In this document: positions 1 to 14,433 of the stretch, one piece after another
Numbering within the stretch: the stretch's first letter is position 1
How the letters are laid out: each line of letters begins with the position of its first letter
Assembly (NCBI GenBank): GCA_039881145.1
Contig: JAYKKI010000066.1
Location: forward strand, 10,796,001 to 10,860,000
Origin: Druceiella hillmani
Taxonomy: Eukaryota > Arthropoda > Insecta > Lepidoptera > Hepialidae
Direction: 5' to 3'
DNA: 64,000 bases
Program-made: the position numbers and the translations under genes
Notes under the pieces: model-generated
Told to the model about the DNA's origin: nothing
The model's database searches: none
The model's input: only the letters and a program-made list of their open reading frames with translations

Positions 1-316
1 AAGATATCTTTGTAATTGAAATTTCAGTTTTGGCTGCGCTGGGTGCTCCGTTTCACGAGTCGTCTCATATCTCTCGAAGCAAAACGTTGGAATCAGCAGT
101 TAAATGGCCACTGGGACACAGTAACTTTACTAAAGGTATTACCAATACAGTTACCACACTTGCGTTCTGTTCTTCGTGACACTTAAAGGTGGATTCGCTT
201 ATTATTATGGTTGAAATAAGTACGCTCTACTGACGCAGTCTTCTATTCCATTTTAATAGTCTTTACGAAATGTTCAATTATACTTTTTATATTATACTAT
301 ATGGTTATACGCATAT
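1..316. other. Non-coding AT-rich DNA
   Basis: No open frame, RNA gene or element of known type is visible. It leads directly into the first hairpin repeat. Confidence 0.5.
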
Positions 317-440
317 GGATCTCATTGGTTTTCATGAATAAATATTTGTAAATATGTATTTATATATGTATATATATATATATATATACATATATACATA
401 CATATTTACAAATATTTATTCATGAAAACCAATGAGATCC
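317..440. repeat. 124-bp palindrome with (TA)n centre
   Basis: Two perfect 42-bp inverted arms (317-358 and 399-440, outer ends GGATCTCATTGG and CCAATGAGATCC) enclose a (TA)-rich centre. The whole unit could fold into one long hairpin. It looks like a short non-autonomous DNA element (MITE), but no clear target duplication is visible. Perfect arms suggest recent formation or ongoing arm correction. Confidence 0.85.
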
Positions 441-475
441 TACGTAAAGCAATTTACGGAAAAATTAATTTAATA

Positions 476-550
476 TTATTCCAATGAAATTTTGATTGTG
501 GTCAAATTATTATAATAAATTTGACTTAAATTGATATTTCATTGGAATAA
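476..550. repeat. 75-bp inverted repeat
   Basis: Perfect 15-bp outer arms (476-490 and 536-550, ATTCCAATGAAAT type) with further partial pairing inside (GGTCAAATT against AATTTGAC). It is a second, unrelated hairpin 36 bp after the first. Possibly a MITE remnant. Confidence 0.7.
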
Positions 551-653
551 GATAATCTATACAAAAATCCATTCTTTTTCAAAAGGTTAAGCAGTCAGAC
601 TCATAAACCGACTGAGGAAAAAAATTAGAATATTTTAAAACAAAAAATATACG

Positions 654-917
654 CAATTAAATGAAACTACGTGGTATAGAATTATTTCTACTCTCTGTAA
701 GTTCTTTACCACGACCTAGGTTTTGTTGTATTACATCTTCAGGTGGGCTGTTAGCAAAGATCTTTGCTAATAGTGCGCCTGAAGATGTTGTAATACAACG
801 AAACCTAGGTCGTGGCAAAGAAGTTGAAAAAAGTAGAAATAGTGCTACATCACGTAGTTTCATTTAATTGTGAATAATAAATTTCTACCTAATTACCGCC
901 AAATATATTCAATCTTT
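654..917 (+). mobile_element. Hairpin retroposon-like element, copy 1 (complete)
   Basis: Left arm 654 to about 760 and right arm about 761-870 are near-complementary. They meet without a loop in the perfect 20-bp palindrome at 751-770. A one-sided tail at 871-917 (TGAATAATAAATTTC to TATTCAATCTTT) follows the right arm only. Direct repeats AAAAAATATACG at 642-653 and 918-929 match 12 of 12 and are read as a target-site duplication. Two mirror-image 68-residue open frames on opposite strands inside the element are by-products of the palindrome, not genes. No RNA polymerase III boxes and no coding capacity are visible, so it would depend on enzymes from elsewhere. Alternative: a foldback-type DNA element. 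Confidence 0.88.
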
Positions 918-929
918 AAAAAATATACG

Positions 930-2488
930 TATTAATATGTTACGTAAATTTTTACTATGGTAAAAAAATATGATGTATCCAAAACTCGGCAATTAAAAAA
1001 AACAGATCACCCACCCGATATTTGAAATTTGTGGGGTATTTGTAATAAAGTACATAAAGTACAAATGAATAAATTGAAATAAACAATTATAAATACACTG
1101 CATGAAGTTATTGAACTACTTAGTATTGAAATAATACTAAAATATTATATTAACGACTAATAACGCTGCATCTCTATATGTTTAACCACGTCAAATTTCA
1201 AATATTATTCTATGAATTGCCATGGGGTTTTTAATATTCAGTGGCTTTCATTGTTAAGAAGAGGTATTTCTAGCAAGCGTTTATAAATGAATGAAATAAA
1301 CTTATGGCAAGAAAGATTCATTTTATTACGGTCACTCAAAATAATGAATGCTTTTCTAAAACTATTTGAGATATGATGTGGTAATACAAAAGAAATAAAC
1401 ATGTTTTTTTAACTATGAAAATTCCTTTCACATTTATGTTCTGGTTTTATAACGTTTCAGTTAAAGTATCAGCCCGTACCTATGCATAGCGAGATAGTAG
1501 CAAAGAGTCGTTGATTTTACACTCCGAAGATACGCAGATATTACGATTTAAATTTCGATACAGATGTCTTTTTTTTTCGTAATTTTGGTATTGTTTACAC
1601 TTGACGATTATTTAAAACTAAATAGTATCTCGTTATAAAATAGTTTTGCTAAATTTATGTCTATGTCGTTAACACATAGTTGCATCTCGATTTAATTCGT
1701 ACCGAGTTACCAGGTGTACTGCAGCCATGCGATAAAACAAGAGCGTATACTGTAGTACGTATGACAGAAGTACATTGAAATTTAACTAAATGCAAGTAAG
1801 ATGAAAATATTTTAATATGCTAGTTATGACATGACAACATTTTAATTTTCAAATTTCGATTACAAAATTAGTTCCAAAATATTATTATATTGTATACTGA
1901 TTAATAAATGGATGTAATGAAATACGTGATATTAATATAGAAAAAAAACAATGAAGTTTCATTTAGGGTAGATTCGGGAAATATGATTGACTTTTTCATA
2001 ACTTCAATATATTTTAGTAAATTTTAGCTATAGAAATACTAAAATAAAACAAATTAAACCACTATAAACATATATAAGTTTTTAAGCTTAACTCTTTTTG
2101 TAAGAATTCACTGACAAAAACACATTTTTCAAAACTGAGAATTAATAGCCACTCCCGTGTATACGATGCCTCTTAAGATATATGTATACGATGCCTTAAG
2201 AGAATACTAATAATGATTGGATTCATTTTAGTTACAATCATTGCACATGATAGCGTATGTAGTACAAACATTTTTTTTTTAATTTTTATACATATAATTC
2301 AAATAACTTGTGACTCAAAATCACCTTGAAACAATGTTTCATATACACCACAGGTGATTCAGCTCCTCTAACTAAATCTCCAAGGTCTGAAGAAACGTAC
2401 TGAAGTCTGAAGACAGGAAATATTTTCCTCATCTTTGGAGCTTTCAGAAACATTTGTTTTGGTTTGTTTTTTTAGTCTTCATTTTCAT
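930..2488. other. Non-coding AT-rich DNA
   Basis: No credible gene. A short direct repeat (GTATACGATGCC, near 2159-2201) is the only local structure noticed. Confidence 0.5.
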
Positions 2489-2905
2489 CACATCAATGAA
2501 TAATGTGTATATTTATGTCAATAGTTTACGTTATATTTAATTTACATTACGCAAAAAAATTTCCACCAGGATACATCGGTAAAATGGGAGTGGCTTAAAG
2601 TGAAGTGTATATTGACGCGGGAGAGGTGGATGTCTAAGTAACCAATCTAAATGTGGGCAGGTGCATGAGGAGAAACGTCGTTGTTTGTTCTCTTACACAA
2701 GTAAAATTTTTGTTATGTTATATTTATATTATATATTTAATGAAACTGTAGAATTGGCAAGTTTGTATATCAACAATTTTTAAGCTAAATATGTATTAGG
2801 GTAAAATAACAAAAGTAAAAAGGTGTAAATATATAGTTCTGATATCTTTGCCCATTTGTCTATTTGTTTGTACACGCATCATATAAAAGTAATAAATCAA
2901 GTCGG
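2489..2905. repeat. Dispersed repeat, copy A
   Basis: Shares a scattered but ordered set of matches with 3087-3625: an ATGAATAATGT start, a GAGTGGCT block, a GCGGGRGA block, AATGTGGGCAG, AAACTGTAGAA and a TTTGTCTATTTGTTTG-like block. The core (about 2605-2680) is clearly less AT-rich than its surroundings. It carries no ORF; probably an old transposable-element remnant of unknown class. Confidence 0.5.
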
Positions 2906-3086
2906 ATAGTGTTTTCAGAAATAGGTAAGGATCAAGTAAGAATAATTTTAAGTTTTTATTCCAACTTAATTGGTTTACTCTCCCTTAGTATATGCAAATT
3001 TAATATTCTCAAAAATTAATTTACGTTACTTTAGTACAAAAAATAAGAAAGGGGTTCCTAGTTACACAAAGCGTAGTAGTTACAGA

Positions 3087-3427
3087 AATGAATAATGTAT
3101 AGATGTACGTCAATAGATAACACAACGTTTAAATTGCGGTATGAAGTTTTCTGAAATGAGAGTGGCTAGAAATAAGATGTGGTATGTTGCGGGGGAAATA
3201 GATGCTTGATTGAGCAACTTGAATGTGGGCAGTCGCTTGAAAACAGACTTTACTGTCGGTCGTTTTTCGTACGCAATTCTTTTCGCTATTGTACGTATTT
3301 GTTGTAAGCTTACTACGCGTCCTTCAGTTGTTTGAAATTTTAATCTGTTGTCGATATTTATAATTTATTTATCTTGTCAAATTTAATAGTTGATTGCATA
3401 ATTAAGATTGGGATGTATACAGTTTTG

Positions 3428-3471
<44 letters not shown>

Positions 3472-3625
3472 CAAAACTGTAGAACTGATGCATCGGTAGG
3501 TTAGAGGCGTTTACAAAAAAAACTAATTAAGGGAGCGTATTAAAACTAATAAGATATAAAAATGTTGTTTTTAAATGTTTGTCTCTTTGTCTGTTAGTCT
3601 ATTATTTTTCGGTGTATCAATCGAG
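3087..3625. repeat. Dispersed repeat, copy B
   Basis: Diverged second copy of the 2489-2905 repeat in the same orientation, about 600 bp further on, with a (TA)n palindrome (3418-3481) in its middle. The shared order of blocks makes a local duplication or two insertions of one family likely. Confidence 0.5.
3418..3481. repeat. Perfect palindrome around (TA)n
   Basis: TACAGTTTTGT, then a (TA)n run of about 42 bp, then ACAAAACTGTA. The whole 64 bp is its own reverse complement, so it can extrude as a cruciform. The right arm AAACTGTAGAA is also found in copy A of the surrounding repeat, so the left arm may have arisen by inverted duplication. Confidence 0.8.
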
Positions 3626-6224
3626 AAAAACTAAGAAAGTTTCTTTGATCTTTTACTGGAATATTCTATTAAGTCTGAGATAATATATAACTTATGTTTA
3701 CATACATAGCGTACTTATCTGATAAAAAAAAATATTTTCACTGTATTATTGCGATAACTACAAGATTAACCCACATAAAATTCTATTATTTGTTTAAATC
3801 TTGTAACTAATAATATTTACGACATTTGCCTAATATAAATTGGTTCTAACTATGTATTTTAAATGGTTGCGACACCGTTCTTTGATTATTTTTATTAAAA
3901 TATTAATTTAATGATTATATAATACAATTTTTGCTTCACTGACCTATTTGGATTGAGAATAAATGTCATTTGTCATTTTTTGCAATCAGTATAAACTAAT
4001 GCTCTACACATTGGTTCTAATCTAAAAATAAAACATTATTCTTGATTATATAAATAGGTAAATTGTTGTGCGATATGTGGAAACGATTAGATATAGGCAA
4101 AATATTAGGTATTCACCTATTAAATAGTTTTATGTAAAAGTAGATTTAATTCAAAATATTTCTGATACATTTTTACCACTTTAATAATACATTATTTACT
4201 TCGTTTTGATAAAAACCAGCAGGACTTGAATTCGTCATTGCTTATTTCTCACGAAACCTTTTCCCCTGTAATCAGAATTTTTTTTCCCGTGTATGTAATA
4301 TTTTCCTTACGTAAAACTATTATTTATAAATATATTTGCTAAAATTCTGTGTTGAAATTTCGAACACAAAGTTAGTCGTATTCCATTCTATCCTTCTCGT
4401 TTTGTTTAAGCTTCATATATATTTTCTCTAATAATAGATTATAAGTGGAAATAAAAATGCAATTTTCTATTAATGTAATAAATAATGTTAGTAATTGTAT
4501 ATTATTTTTGGACATAGAAACATACGCCACGGTCATAATAAAAATACGCCACGTTTCCCAAGACAACCTATGTATTAATAATATAACTAGCATTAAGTTG
4601 AATAAAATAGTGTTATTAGTCATAGCGTATATTTTGATAGCTTTCATTTGTCTTGCTATTTGATAGCCACTATTTGTCTTGGAAGATAGACGACGGCTAT
4701 CAAGGCACATTTGCTTAGCAAGGATTCACAGAATTATCGTCTAGAAAGCTTTTTAAGTCTCACGTTTTACTTAAAGATATTTATAATTTTAAGAATTATA
4801 ATACAGGTTTTAACAGTAAGTTGAGGAGATTAATATAATTAACTACATTTAGTACAGAACATTTTGTCAATATCTCAATAATGTGGTGTTAACTACAAAA
4901 TATGTCATATTAGAGAAATTTAAATGAATCTAAATTGTATATGAAGGGTAAAAATAGCTTTGAAAGAAAATGTATATATATAAGAACGCAATACGGAAAC
5001 CAAATATGATTCTAATATACAGCAAGTTTATTTAACTGTATATTTATTTTTTTTGTTGAATTATTACATTTTGCTAAGTTAATTATAATTTATTGAATAT
5101 GTAGAACAATAATTTTGATTTGAAAATTAGATTAAAATTCCATATAAATCAGGAAACAATTATTTTTTTTCTATTTCATATATTTATTTCATGCGAATTG
5201 GCTTTTTGGAACTCATTTCTCACCAAAATTGCTAAAAAGAGGGCAAGTTTAGAAGATTCGTTCAAAACATTCACTTATGTTACGTTTAAACATTAAAAAA
5301 AGTGTTGAAGTACTCATTTCAAATTATTTAATTTAATAAGAAACAAACTTGACTAATATAATAGTAAAACAGAAATATTTAATCAACAAAACATAGCTTC
5401 AAATTCTTATACATTTTTTAGGTTACGACAAAGAGGCATTTCGCGTTCATTAATCTATCTGCGTTGAAATGTGTTTGTAAACGATTATTCTTGATGCTCT
5501 TCATACCGCATTTCGTAAAAATTCGAGACTTCCGATATTATGTTGATGAGATTATGGTTAAATGAACCCTTCTTAAGTCAAAAATAAAAATTAATCTAAT
5601 TAAAACGTTTTATTTCATAATTTTTATTACGTTACTAATAAACCTGTGCGTGAGAGCATATTTATTTGTATTTTGTATATGCATCATAAGTTTTCTCGTG
5701 GATTCTGATGGATCTGAAATATATAGGGTATACTTTATTGCAATTAACAAACTAAAAAAATATCAAATTTTGACATTTCAATACAAAGTACACTTACTTA
5801 TAACAAGTCTACTTTCATATTTTTTATAACGGGTAGCATCTTACAGAAAAATCCTCAGTCGCTTTATATCAATCGCAGATCCTAAAGTTCAAAACTTCGT
5901 TACTCTTTCAGCCGCACGTATGAACAAGAAATATCTAAAATGTACATAAATATTTCATGGTCCTTTTATTATTTGAGGCTATATACTAAAGTGCAATGGT
6001 TTTTTCTAATATTCGATATATTATGCCATATCATTTTAAAGATAATCAAAACGTGGTTTTAAGGCAGTATTACCGAATAAAAGCAAAAAAGATTCGCATC
6101 TATGGCCCTACAATGACGGGAGATAGTTTTCCCGATTTATTAAAAGGACATAGTTTTAAAATGATAATCAAATGCCTCAAGGGGTCCTAAAAATTTAAAA
6201 AAATTTGTCAGTTTGCTTATACCC
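3626..6224. other. Non-coding AT-rich DNA
   Basis: Short frames at 4372-4710 and 5996-6190 have AT-driven, low-complexity or unrecognisable translations and no supporting context. The 5996-6190 frame lies just before the mariner remnant and could be flanking or diverged element sequence, but I see no similarity to support that. Confidence 0.45.
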
Positions 6225-7135
6225 GCGGTAGAAATGGATGGCGACTTGATAGAAACGTTGGACGACTCAGCTTCTCATTATTCTACAGTTACACGCTGGT
6301 GCTTCTTGCACTAGTTTAAGCTGGGCACAACATCTACAGAAAAAGAGCAATGTGAAGAACGGTCATCCACATTGCATACCGCAGAAAATGTTAAAATAAT
6401 CAAATATCTTGTATTATCTGAACAAAGAATGATCATTAGACCTTTAATGGATGTCATAAAGATTCCGTATAGCAGCATTCAGAAGATCTTTAATGACGCC
6501 TCCATAGGAATAAGATGTCGTCGCGTTGTGTACCGAAAACGTTAACCACCGAACAAAAAAAAAAGAAATGAGTCGAGATTACAACAACAACTCTTTAGGA
6601 CAACCAAGCTGACGTGGACAGCTTTTAAACCATGGATGAGACCTAGATCCATAATTTTGATTCTGAGACGAAACAATGCTTTACGACTTGGAAAAACCAA
6701 CTTCACCGACACAGAAGAAATACAAAGTCGCACGAAAGATTATGTCGCCCGTATTTCGGGATGCCGAGAGAATTGTAATGGTAGATTACCTGAAGTCACT
6801 ATTGCAGGCTCTTACCTCGCAGACTAAACTATCAAAGAAAAAAGGTAAAGATAATTCCGAATAGGTGTGCTGTTTTACCAGGGCACTCAAAGGCGAAGTT
6901 GCGATGGCTACCATTCAAAAAACGGGTTTCAAATTACTCGAACACCCACCCTATTCTCCAGACTTAGCCCTCTACTTTTTTTTCAGCTTAAAAAGCAGTT
7001 CAAGGATTAGAAATATGAAGACATTTGTGAGCTGATGTTGCAGAAGCAGTTTGGCAGAGTCAAGATAAAGATATTTTTCAAAAGGAATCCGCACATTAGA
7101 GAAAAGATGGACTAAATATATTGACTTGTAATATT
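6225..7135 (+). pseudogene. Decayed mariner transposase (mauritiana-like)
   Basis: Conceptual pieces in all three frames follow the order of a mariner transposase. First, an N-terminal stretch with SASHYSTV followed by a TSTE piece (about 6231-6542, one internal TAG). Then the WIHHFDSETKQ-like block holding the first catalytic position (about 6637-6675), the VFRDAERIVMVDYL block (about 6749-6791), the HPPYSPDLA block with the third catalytic aspartate (about 6942-6971) and a final KRWTKYIDL-like end (about 7100-7125). Family enzymes are about 340-350 residues of DD34D type. Many stops and frameshifts make this copy inactive, and terminal inverted repeats are not recognisable. Subfamily assignment is inferred from the GDSAPSYSTV-type motif. 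Confidence 0.85.
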
Positions 7136-8614
7136 GGCACTTCGAAATTATTTATTTAAATTGTATTTATAATTTCTTTATTTTTTATTGTTCTTTTTGC
7201 TTATAAAATTTTGGTTGCTTCCATTTACTGGTGCTATTTCTTCTCGTTAGATAATAATACGTATACGTTTATATATTTTTATACAATACTTGTGTTTAAT
7301 TGTAATTATTCATATCATTGTATACGGTATGTGTGCACATATATGTATGCGTGTATAAGTGTGTATAAGAACAAGAAATATTATATGACACATTAAGAAC
7401 ATCCTAAATAATAAGAAAAAAAAAGAATAATGAGAGAGCCTCAATAAAATTATTAAGTAGTTTGATTGTACTAATAATTACTCAAAGATTAAACCCTATT
7501 ACATTTATTTAGATAATTACAAACTCCTACATACATAAATAAATATCTGTATAGAAAGAATTTATTAAATAAGTTTGACTAATGGTGCTAATTAATCTAT
7601 TTACAAGGAAAACCTGAATATTATTCAAGCAATATCTTCGACTTACATTGAAGCTTTGCTAGACCGTTTTTGCCCCAGTAAACAGAAACGGCTTAACTTG
7701 ATTAAGGTTTATTCTAAAATATTCGCAAATAAAAGCCGGTTTATTGCAAGATATGATAATGAATACGATTAAAAGCTTACATGTGTTTGAGATGGGTTAC
7801 GGGATTAGGCCAAAATGATTACACCCATGTAGACGTAATTCTTTTTAAATGACAATGTGATGACAAGTTCAAAGTTTTTGCAATTCCTGTGAGATTGTAC
7901 TCCTTAATATTCTTTCTTTCGGATAATAAAATAAAGATGTGTTTACGTTTTATTTAATCATAGCTTCATGAGATTTACGTTAAGGGAAAAATTTGTTTTA
8001 CTTCATTCGTTTCACTGAAAACCTTTAAACGAGTTATTTTCGAAACTCTGAAGATAAATATTTATTAGATTAGCTTGCGAATATTTTAAATAATAAATAA
8101 ACTATATAATTTTTCCGAATTTACATAAACTATCATTGTGAAAAGTAACAACAATTTTTCATGACTAAGCTACTTATATGCAACATTTCATGGATAACCG
8201 TTGTACTGTTGAGACACAACTGGATGATAAAAGGATATGAAAATAAACCGCAATAAAAATATAAATATTAATTTAAATTAAGATGGAGACGTATATTGGT
8301 ATTGTATTTGGAAATAAAAGTAAGAATAAACTTTCCTCTTATAAACCATACTGGAAAAATATAATCAATCATATAATATATAGATCAGTACTAAGTGTAA
8401 AATATTTGCAAGAGATTTTATATTTCATATCCTGCCACAAACCAACAAAATTTACAATAATTTGTTCCAAATCACAAAGTGGGAAAGCTTTATCGAGGTT
8501 TGTTCCATAATAACATGAAATAAAGGCACTTCCACAAATTAATCTTTCTTGTTTTTCTTGATTTTTAATGAATTTTTTACTATCGCAAAAATATACTTAA
8601 TTTCAAAATGTAAA
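7136..8614. other. Non-coding AT-rich DNA
   Basis: Nothing recognised. The short frames at 7211-7396 and 8283-8510 have no family features. Confidence 0.45.
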
Positions 8615-8742
8615 TATTGAATATTCACAATTAAATGAAACTAAGTGATGTAGTATTATTTCTACTTTTTTTTATAATTTCTTTACCACGACCTAGATTT
8701 CGTTGTATTACAACATCTTCAGGTGGGATATTAGCAAAGATT
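8615..8742 (-). mobile_element. Hairpin retroposon-like element, copy 2 (right arm and short tail)
   Basis: Read on the minus strand it starts in the loop (AATCTTTGCTAATATCCCACC), runs through the whole right arm to CATTTAATTGTG and ends in a shortened tail ATATTCAAT. This makes it a 5'-truncated copy. Read on the plus strand it would instead be a left arm lacking everything after the loop; the ATATTGAAT at the left edge favours the minus reading. No target duplication is visible. A Penelope-like remnant begins about 320 bp to the right. Confidence 0.75.
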
Positions 8743-9062
8743 AACTCTTAGGAACATCCAACAGCATTTATATGTTTCAAACACAATAGCGGAAGCCTGG
8801 TTTGTGCGGGTTTTTTCATTGTTTATGTTAGTGAATTTATTGCAGGGGCGTAGTGTAGGTTTTATTATATTTCCGAGAGTTATACAATATACCAGTATTT
8901 TAGTGAGGGCAATAAATTCAATTGTTGTTATTATGTGAGGTTATACAATGCAAACTTTACGGTGTAAGTAATACAATTAAATGGAAGTTATTCTCGGTAA
9001 TATATTTATACGAAAGCAAGGTAATACACTAATTCTACATATCTCCGGCTTTTTGCATTCAT
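8743..9062. other. Unassigned DNA before Penelope remnant
   Basis: No coding similarity is visible. It could be 5' sequence of the adjacent Penelope-like element or unrelated flank. Confidence 0.35.
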
Positions 9063-9773
9063 ATGTTTATTTATTTTGTTCTATTATTTTATTTTATTTC
9101 TTTTTTTTTAAATTTTATTATTGTCACAAAACTGTACCATAACAAATTAAGAAAAATATTAATACAAGAAATATACCCGGTCGTACCAAATAATAATAAT
9201 ATTTACTATAAATCTATTCCATACATAGGTAATGTTTCACTCAAATTAGGAAAACTCTTAACTAATAATAAAAATATAAATAATATAACATGTACGTATA
9301 GGACTTTAAATAACTTGGGTAAAACCCTTATTAATAATAAATAAAAAATAGATAAATATAAAAAGAGTGGTATCTATGATCTTTAATGTAACGACTGTAG
9401 TAGTGTATACATAGGTCAAACAGGAAGAGATTTTAATACAAGATATAAAGAACACATTGCCAGCTGGCGAAATAATAAACCAGACACATCTCACTTCGCT
9501 AAACATCTCATTGAAAATAACCATCACCCCCATATTGATAATGCCCCCTATATATATCAAATAAATACAAAAGGTAATAAACTTAATATCCTAGAAACAT
9601 TAGAAATAAACAGACATAAAAAAGATACCAAGGTTAATATATTAAACGAACAACTAAATATAATATCATCACAAATTTGTCTTAACATACAAATCAAATA
9701 TTTTCATTTCTGTTTTTCTATGTTATGTTACAGAAAATTTTATAATTTGGTAGTTTGCTGTGGTCAACAATAA
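9063..9773 (+). pseudogene. Penelope-like element, C-terminal GIY-YIG endonuclease
   Basis: One reading frame from about 9170 to the stop at 9771-9773 matches the end of Penelope-like retroelement proteins. It has a linker with YKSIPYI and TYRTLNNLG, then the GIY motif (9369-9377), a CNDC cysteine pair, VYIGQTGR (the YIG motif, about 9405-9428), RYKEH and HFAKHLIENNH. The cysteines and histidines match the CCHH finger typical of this endonuclease. Two in-frame TAA codons (9342-9344 and 9384-9386, the latter between GIY and YIG) kill the frame. The reverse transcriptase half is absent, so the copy is 5'-truncated. The hydrophobic start of the open frame (9063-9120) is probably not element protein. 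The endonuclease identity is fairly secure because both halves of the motif and the spacing are present. Confidence 0.82.
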
Positions 9774-10771
9774 CGAGTGAATATATTTCTTCTATATGGT
9801 ATCATAAACGTCACAAGTACACAAACTAGTTAATTTGGGTGTGAATCCCAATAAATTAATAATGGCAAAAGTTACATATACTTAAGGTGTGTGATATTAT
9901 AAAGCAAATAAATTAGTTCGTTAATTGAGAAAGTTTTGTTTTGCGTTATCGACTTAAAAATATACATTTTATATAAGAATGTATCATTAACAATAATGTT
10001 GTAATAGTGTATTTGAATATTTTCTTTCATTTCATAAATTCTACTTTAATTGTAAGTACTGACGAGGAGTGAACATTTTTCTGATAAATTTGAAAATTTA
10101 ACTCAATTGTCATTTACTTGCTTAAAGTTCAGACAAGTACGGAAATATTGAAATATGACGTCATTTTTAGTTGTGCCGATTATATGCTACGCGAGTAAAT
10201 GAGACTGTAATATATCGCCCCTACTCTTAAATTGAGAATTTCTTGACATATTTAAAAAAAATATATATGTAATTTTCTTAATAGTGGTTTTTTATTAACA
10301 TATATTTTCATGAAATCTTGCAAAAATAAGAAACATATACTATTGTTTGATCGTGTTTAAAGCACATATTATAAATGACTGAGGGAAAAAAATATGAGAA
10401 AAAATTAGATATGAAAAGAAAGGGAATTAATAAAAAAGTATATATAAACGATACGGATGCAAAGGATCATAAATATATGATGTTTTAGAATGTGTAGAGA
10501 AAAAATTGTACGCAAGGAAGGAAAATATTGGAGTTCCAAAAATAATTATGGAATAAATGTAACTTATGGAGATTCAATGAATGCCAGTCGATAAAAGTAG
10601 CTGTTCTTTGAAAAAAAGTAAACCGTCGTTATTTCAATAGCATTATGGAAAATCTTAAATAACGATAATATTAGCCTTTTGTTGTTATTTAATTATTGAA
10701 AATTCATTTCTTCAAATAATTTTACAAAGAAATACCGTGAATAACATAAATTAATAATCAATCCCTACATG
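9774..10771. other. Non-coding AT-rich DNA
   Basis: Nothing recognised. It may include the 3' untranslated part of the Penelope-like element. Confidence 0.4.

Positions 10772-14369
<3,598 letters not shown>

Positions 14370-14429
<60 letters not shown>
14370..14429. repeat. (TA)n microsatellite
   Basis: About 60 bp of uninterrupted TA. Confidence 0.95.

Positions 14430-14433
<4 letters not shown>

Noticed and set aside
657..867. Two 68-residue open frames mirrored on opposite strands
   Set aside because: They follow from the palindromic symmetry of hairpin copy 1; other copies do not keep the frames open.
654..917. Classic MITE interpretation of the palindromic family
   Set aside because: The one-sided tail, variable 9-14-bp target repeats and 5'-truncated copies do not fit fixed-duplication cut-and-paste families. 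Kept as the main alternative, not excluded.
5996..6190. 64-residue frame before the mariner relic
   Set aside because: No match to mariner N-termini or any family I know, and no support as a separate gene.
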